From Chlorohelix sp037138995 (lineage in GTDB: Bacteria > Chloroflexota > Chloroflexia > Chloroheliales > Chloroheliaceae): a DNA stretch of 64,000 nucleotides. The stretch covers positions 1 through 64,000 of the forward strand of contig NZ_JBAXHI010000013.1 of NCBI RefSeq assembly GCF_037138995.1, in the 5' to 3' direction. The first letter of the stretch is position 1. Each line of letters opens with the position of its first letter. The notes under the pieces were generated by a model. It was not told the DNA's origin. It was given only the letters and a program-made list of their open reading frames with translations, and searched no databases. Shown one piece after another: positions 60,565 to 64,000 of the stretch. Made by a program: the position numbers and the translations under genes.

Positions 60565-63500
60565 TTACCGTCTTAGCAAATTTAATACCAGCAACACTAG
60601 CAATGCTATCGGTATCAGTCCCCAGAAGAAAAACAAGAGCCTGACTCTGAAAGAAACAGTAGAATCAGGAACAAGCGGTTTTTTAGCGGCTTCGGTTTTT
60701 GCAGCGCTTTTTGTTTCCTTGTTTTTATTTTTCCCGGTTGTCTGGCTATTATTGACGTTTTTTTGCGAAGATTGGGCTTTCTTAGCATGCGCTTGTGCCG
60801 ATGGGGTAGAGGAAACTAACGGGAAACTGCTGGTAAGTGGCTGAATAGGGGCATAATTACTCTCGGCAAAAGCAATCATCCCTGCTACCTGTGGATAACG
60901 CCCATACATATCAAAGGCTTGTAAACGGCGCAGCGTCTCGGAGGCTTCCTGCCAACGTCCTGCTTGCAAATGGTCGTTTCCAATTATGTAAAGCTGTTCT
61001 AGTTCTAATTGTTGCTTAACGTAAGTCAGCTTGTTTTGAGTCTCAGGGTGGTAAGGATATATAGCTAACAGGTTTTCCAGCTTTTGCACTGCTACCGCCC
61101 AATCACCTCGGTCAACGGCAAATTGGGCTTCCTGCTCCATTGCTACAAACTGTGCTTGGTGATTGGACTCCTCCATACGCGCTTGTGTATCGGTAATATA
61201 CCAATCGAGGTCGGTATATAAGCCGCCTCTATCCATCATCTTGACTTGGCGAAACCCATCCAACGCTTCCTGCCATTCGGCTGTGGCATGCTTTTCACGA
61301 GCAATTTGATAAACCGATTGCAAACTCTGGCTGAGTTGGACACGCGGTAAAGATACATTTGCTTCAGGCTGCTCTGGCGATAATTCAAGGACGGCAGTTA
61401 ATTTTTCAATCGCTTTATCCCACTCTTGCTCTTCAATTGCAACTCTAGAAATACCCATAAGAGTATTTATCTTGTTGTTAACTTCGGTAATAACCACTTT
61501 TGCGCTACTGATAATATCGGTAAATTCCCCTTTTTTATCACGTTTACGCAATAATTCAAGCGTAATTGCAGCCTCATACCATTTTTTGGATTCTATCTGC
61601 ATCTTCAAGGTAAATTTAAGTGCCTCTAAAATTTGGTAATAGCGCACCTTATCCAGCAATTGTTGTGCATTCGGGTGGTCGGGTTCGGCTGCCAGCACAT
61701 CTACCAACTTTTCAATTGCAGACACCCAGTTTTTTTCTTTTAGAGCTTGACGCGCTTCTTCATAAAGGCGCGGGACACGTTCTTGCGCTTCTTTCAACTT
61801 CTGGCGAGCTTGCGCTACTAGCTGTGCTACCTCGCGGTATTCTGGCTCTTTATTGACGATTATTTCAAAACCATTTACAGCCGCATCCCATTCTTCGGTT
61901 TCAAAAGCTGCGAGGGCATCGGTATAAAGCTGTGATAGGTGTTCCTGATATAGCTGTTCTTCCAAATTGTGTTGTGAATCTGTGATTAGCCAATCAACTA
62001 TTAGATAATGCCCATCGCTATCATTTTCCTTTAAGGTGCGAAATACCCGCAAGGCTTCACTCCAGTTGCCGGAGTCAAAAAACCCGCGACCTTCGGCATA
62101 AAGCCGGGCTTGTACCTGTTTGAATTCAAGTTGGTGTAGTTTTTGGGCGGTTTCCTTTCTATAGGGGTCAAGCTCTAGAAGTTTTTGAAGACGCTCGATT
62201 GACCTTCCCCATTCTTCACGTTCAATAGCAGAATCTGCTTCGTTTTCTAGGGCTTCAAGCTGCTTAACGCGCTGCTCATCGGGGGAGGTTGAAAGTATAT
62301 TGAATAGAATGCCATCGCGACGCTGCGTGTATAAAATGGGTGTACCCCACTCAACCTGATTTTTATTCTCGTAAATGGCAAAGCGAGCTTGCGCCATCAC
62401 GCTGTTTATACTTTTGCCTTCACTTATTCCTCCAAGAATTTCGTGTGCCAGCGTTTCGCGAGTCTTTTCGGAAATTTCAAAGGGCAATGCCACACATCCG
62501 GCTAAACCTTGTTCTACTAACGCCTGTGCGATGGTATTAATTCCGGTTGCGCCATCTCCCACCGAAGTTTCAAAAACTACCAAGCGGATGCCGGGATGTT
62601 CCTTTAGCAAGTTCCAAAGCTTTAGGACACTCAGGCTTTCGGGTTCGCCATCTTCACCAGTGATTCTCAGTTCGCCTCTTTCTACCGGAGCAACAACCCA
62701 TAAAACATGGTGTTCGCCTACCCATAACTGCTTTTGCAACGCCGAAAATGTAGAGTCCTTAACTCTTTCTAGGCTTATCAAACCACGCTGTCGGTACTCA
62801 CCTGCCGAATCAGCCAACGCTTGCCGGTATTCTTCGGAGTCTATTTTAGTGTAGCCCTCTGGCGCACTAACCCAACACAAAACCCGAACCGTACCACGCA
62901 CTTGCACCGGAACAGGTTCTTTTTCGGTTTCAACTAACCTTACCAGCGAAATATCGCCTGCTAACCCTAAATAACTGTTGGCATAAGGATAGTACAGATA
63001 TTCCCACGGTAAAATATTTAAGGTTGAATCACTACCTAGCAATAACCTTATAGTGGTAAATTTTCCCTCGCGCTCGCCCTGTACCAAAATATTGCGAAGG
63101 GCAGTTTCCATCTCATTGTTGAACAGTTCGATAAATAGATTCCAGCCAAATTTTTGAACAGCCCGCATTTCAGGACTATCAAACCCCACATCAATATAAC
63201 GCGCTTGTCGCAAATACCATAACAAATTGTCCAATTGCTGGGAGTTATAGGTCAGGGCAAAGTTACCAAGATACCGATTGCCTTCGCTAGTAGTCATCTC
63301 TAGCTGATAACCTGCCAATGAGGTAGTCAATTTCAACTCAATTTGATAGCCATACTCACCGCTATCGCTCTTTACAGGTTCGTTTAAAAACGCGGCAGCA
63401 TTTTGTGAAAGGCTTTCGGCTACCTTTTGGCGAACTTTATTCAGCAGTTCGGCGGTATCTTTGAAGCTAGGATTAATTGCAAAAATTGATTCGAGCTTTT

Positions 63501-64000
63501 GATGGGCAGCCGCCCAATCTTGCTGTTCAAGCGCAATCTTTACCCCTGCGTACATTGCTTCAAGCTGCGATTCGGTGCGCTTCTCGCTGGTAATTGAAAT
63601 AAGTGCTTCGACATCGCTGTATTGCGCCGACTTATCAACCGCTTGCAATTTGCCAAATATCTCCAGCGCATCATCCCAGCGTTTTGCTTCGTAGTTCTCG
63701 CGCCCTTTCTGGTAAAGGGTACTAAGTGTTTGCTGATTGCGGGCGTACTCTAATTTTTCTGAAGCTTCGGCATTATCGGGTTCGAGCGTTAACGCCACTT
63801 CAAGTTTGCGTATGGCAGTTGCCCAAATTTCTTTCGCTAACGCGGTATTTGCTTCTTCCAGCATAGTAGCAGTGCGGGCGCGTTTTTGTGCTTTATCTAT
63901 CTTCAGTTCAGTTTCAGCCACCAAAAGCGATGCCTGCGGATATTGGTTCAGCCCATCCAACGAATGTAGTTGTGTAAAGAACTCTATCGCTTCCAGCCAT
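60565..64000 (-). CDS. TPR / CHAT-like protein with C-terminal membrane anchor (N-terminus missing)
   Basis: At least 1145 residues; the frame stays open to the window edge (codons before TTG 63960 read WLEAIEFFTQLHSLD, in the same repeat style), so the true start is beyond 64000. Many TPR-like helical repeats of the form EEWDKAIEKLTAVLELSPEQ flank a central region (about residues 205-570 counted from TTG 63960). That region resembles a CHAT caspase-like domain: ILPWEYLYYP, GLAGDISLVR, CVALPFEIS and GTPILYTQRRDG. The positions of the usual catalytic His and Cys read VVAPVERGEL and VFETSVGDGA, so both appear to be missing. A Ser/Lys-rich linker and one C-terminal helix (WGLIPIALLVLLVLNLL) follow, placing the bulk of the protein in the cytoplasm as a tail-anchored scaffold. 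It converges on the MFS gene. Confidence 0.75.
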   Translation of the reverse strand, partial: WLEAIEFFTQLHSLDGLNQYPQASLLVAETELKIDKAQKRARTATMLEEANTALAKEIWATAIRKLEVALTLEPDNAEASEKLEYARNQQTLSTLYQKGRENYEAKRWDDALEIFGKLQAVDKSAQYSDVEALISITSEKRTESQLEAMYAGVKIALEQQDWAAAHQKLESIFAINPSFKDTAELLNKVRQKVAESLSQNAAAFLNEPVKSDSGEYGYQIELKLTTSLAGYQLEMTTSEGNRYLGNFALTYNSQQLDNLLWYLRQARYIDVGFDSPEMRAVQKFGWNLFIELFNNEMETALRNILVQGEREGKFTTIRLLLGSDSTLNILPWEYLYYPYANSYLGLAGDISLVRLVETEKEPVPVQVRGTVRVLCWVSAPEGYTKIDSEEYRQALADSAGEYRQRGLISLERVKDSTFSALQKQLWVGEHHVLWVVAPVERGELRITGEDGEPESLSVLKLWNLLKEHPGIRLVVFETSVGDGATGINTIAQALVEQGLAGCVALPFEISEKTRETLAHEILGGISEGKSINSVMAQARFAIYENKNQVEWGTPILYTQRRDGILFNILSTSPDEQRVKQLEALENEADSAIEREEWGRSIERLQKLLELDPYRKETAQKLHQLEFKQVQARLYAEGRGFFDSGNWSEALRVFRTLKENDSDGHYLIVDWLITDSQHNLEEQLYQEHLSQLYTDALAAFETEEWDAAVNGFEIIVNKEPEYREVAQLVAQARQKLKEAQERVPRLYEEARQALKEKNWVSAIEKLVDVLAAEPDHPNAQQLLDKVRYYQILEALKFTLKMQIESKKWYEAAITLELLRKRDKKGEFTDIISSAKVVITEVNNKINTLMGISRVAIEEQEWDKAIEKLTAVLELSPEQPEANVSLPRVQLSQSLQSVYQIAREKHATAEWQEALDGFRQVKMMDRGGLYTDLDWYITDTQARMEESNHQAQFVAMEQEAQFAVDRGDWAVAVQKLENLLAIYPYHPETQNKLTYVKQQLELEQLYIIGNDHLQAGRWQEASETLRRLQAFDMYGRYPQVAGMIAFAESNYAPIQPLTSSFPLVSSTPSAQAHAKKAQSSQKNVNNSQTTGKNKNKETKSAAKTEAAKKPLVPDSTVSFRVRLLFFFWGLIPIALLVLLVLNLLRR

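Noticed and set aside
62375..62854. 159-codon plus-strand ORF inside the TPR/CHAT-like gene
   Set aside because: Antisense of the CHAT-like region; Ser/Pro/Cys-rich composition typical of shadow frames.

Overview
This window most likely comes from the chromosome of a phototrophic member of the Chloroflexota. The strongest clue is an adjacent bchM-bchH pair at 31161-36010. It encodes the Mg-protoporphyrin IX methyltransferase and the large subunit of Mg-chelatase, the first committed steps of (bacterio)chlorophyll synthesis. The other genes fit the phylum but do not prove it: many large multi-spanning glycosyltransferase-like proteins with lumenal beta-rich tails, WD40 lipoprotein, FHA and CHAT/TPR-type proteins, and a group 3b type NiFe hydrogenase. 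Base composition is moderate, with AT-rich intergenic DNA, which is low for Chloroflexus-like organisms. A lineage such as Chloroheliales is possible but is only an inference. I recognised no tRNA, rRNA, CRISPR array or intact insertion sequence.

Layout. 165-3480 (minus) holds a REC/HD-GYP regulator, larB and an SGNH esterase preceded by an IS66-type transposase remnant. 3694-11755 (minus) is a surface-polysaccharide region: a methyltransferase/coiled-coil/GT2 fusion, a GT4 glycosyltransferase, a large membrane protein and GDP-L-fucose synthase. 12150-13190 is a secreted DUF5666-type protein. 13313-20458 (minus) is a three-gene NHLM-type peptide export operon (HlyD adaptor, C39 peptidase-ABC, second ABC protein). 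Its second ABC protein carries three FHA domains at the N-terminus, and no precursor peptide lies nearby. 20702-24501 carries a HAD-fold protein that has lost its catalytic residues, a GGCT-like protein, a GlsB-type membrane protein, a Fur-family regulator with a perfect 7-1-7 palindrome upstream, and a CDF metal exporter whose real start appears to be CTG. 24693-30918 (plus) is a run of three integral membrane GT-C-like proteins.

31161-36010 is bchM-bchH, with a terminator-like hairpin only about 40 bases ahead of bchM. 36340-39945 has a rhodanese, a Phd-like antitoxin without a visible toxin, an HTH protein and a glycogen debranching enzyme. 40310-45076 has another GT-C-like protein, lysA and a fused aroK-aroB. 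45122-51310 (minus) has an SRPBCC protein, a WD40 lipoprotein, an MBL hydrolase, arginase, ketopantoate reductase and a second CDF exporter. 51688-53739 has a DEAD-box helicase with a long leader and a single-domain REC protein.

54527-59053 (plus) is a tight five-gene operon for a cytoplasmic NAD(P)-linked NiFe hydrogenase: hydB, a cyclic-nucleotide-binding-domain protein, hydG, hydD and hydA. An MFS exporter follows. The window ends inside a large minus-strand TPR/CHAT-like protein with a C-terminal membrane anchor.

The most unusual elements are the FHA-fused NHLM exporter, the HAD pseudoenzyme, the CHAT-like protein lacking its catalytic dyad, the recently duplicated coiled-coil repeats in the methyltransferase-glycosyltransferase fusion, and the possible leader control of bchMH. 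All family calls rest on reading motifs in the translated sequence; no database search was run.
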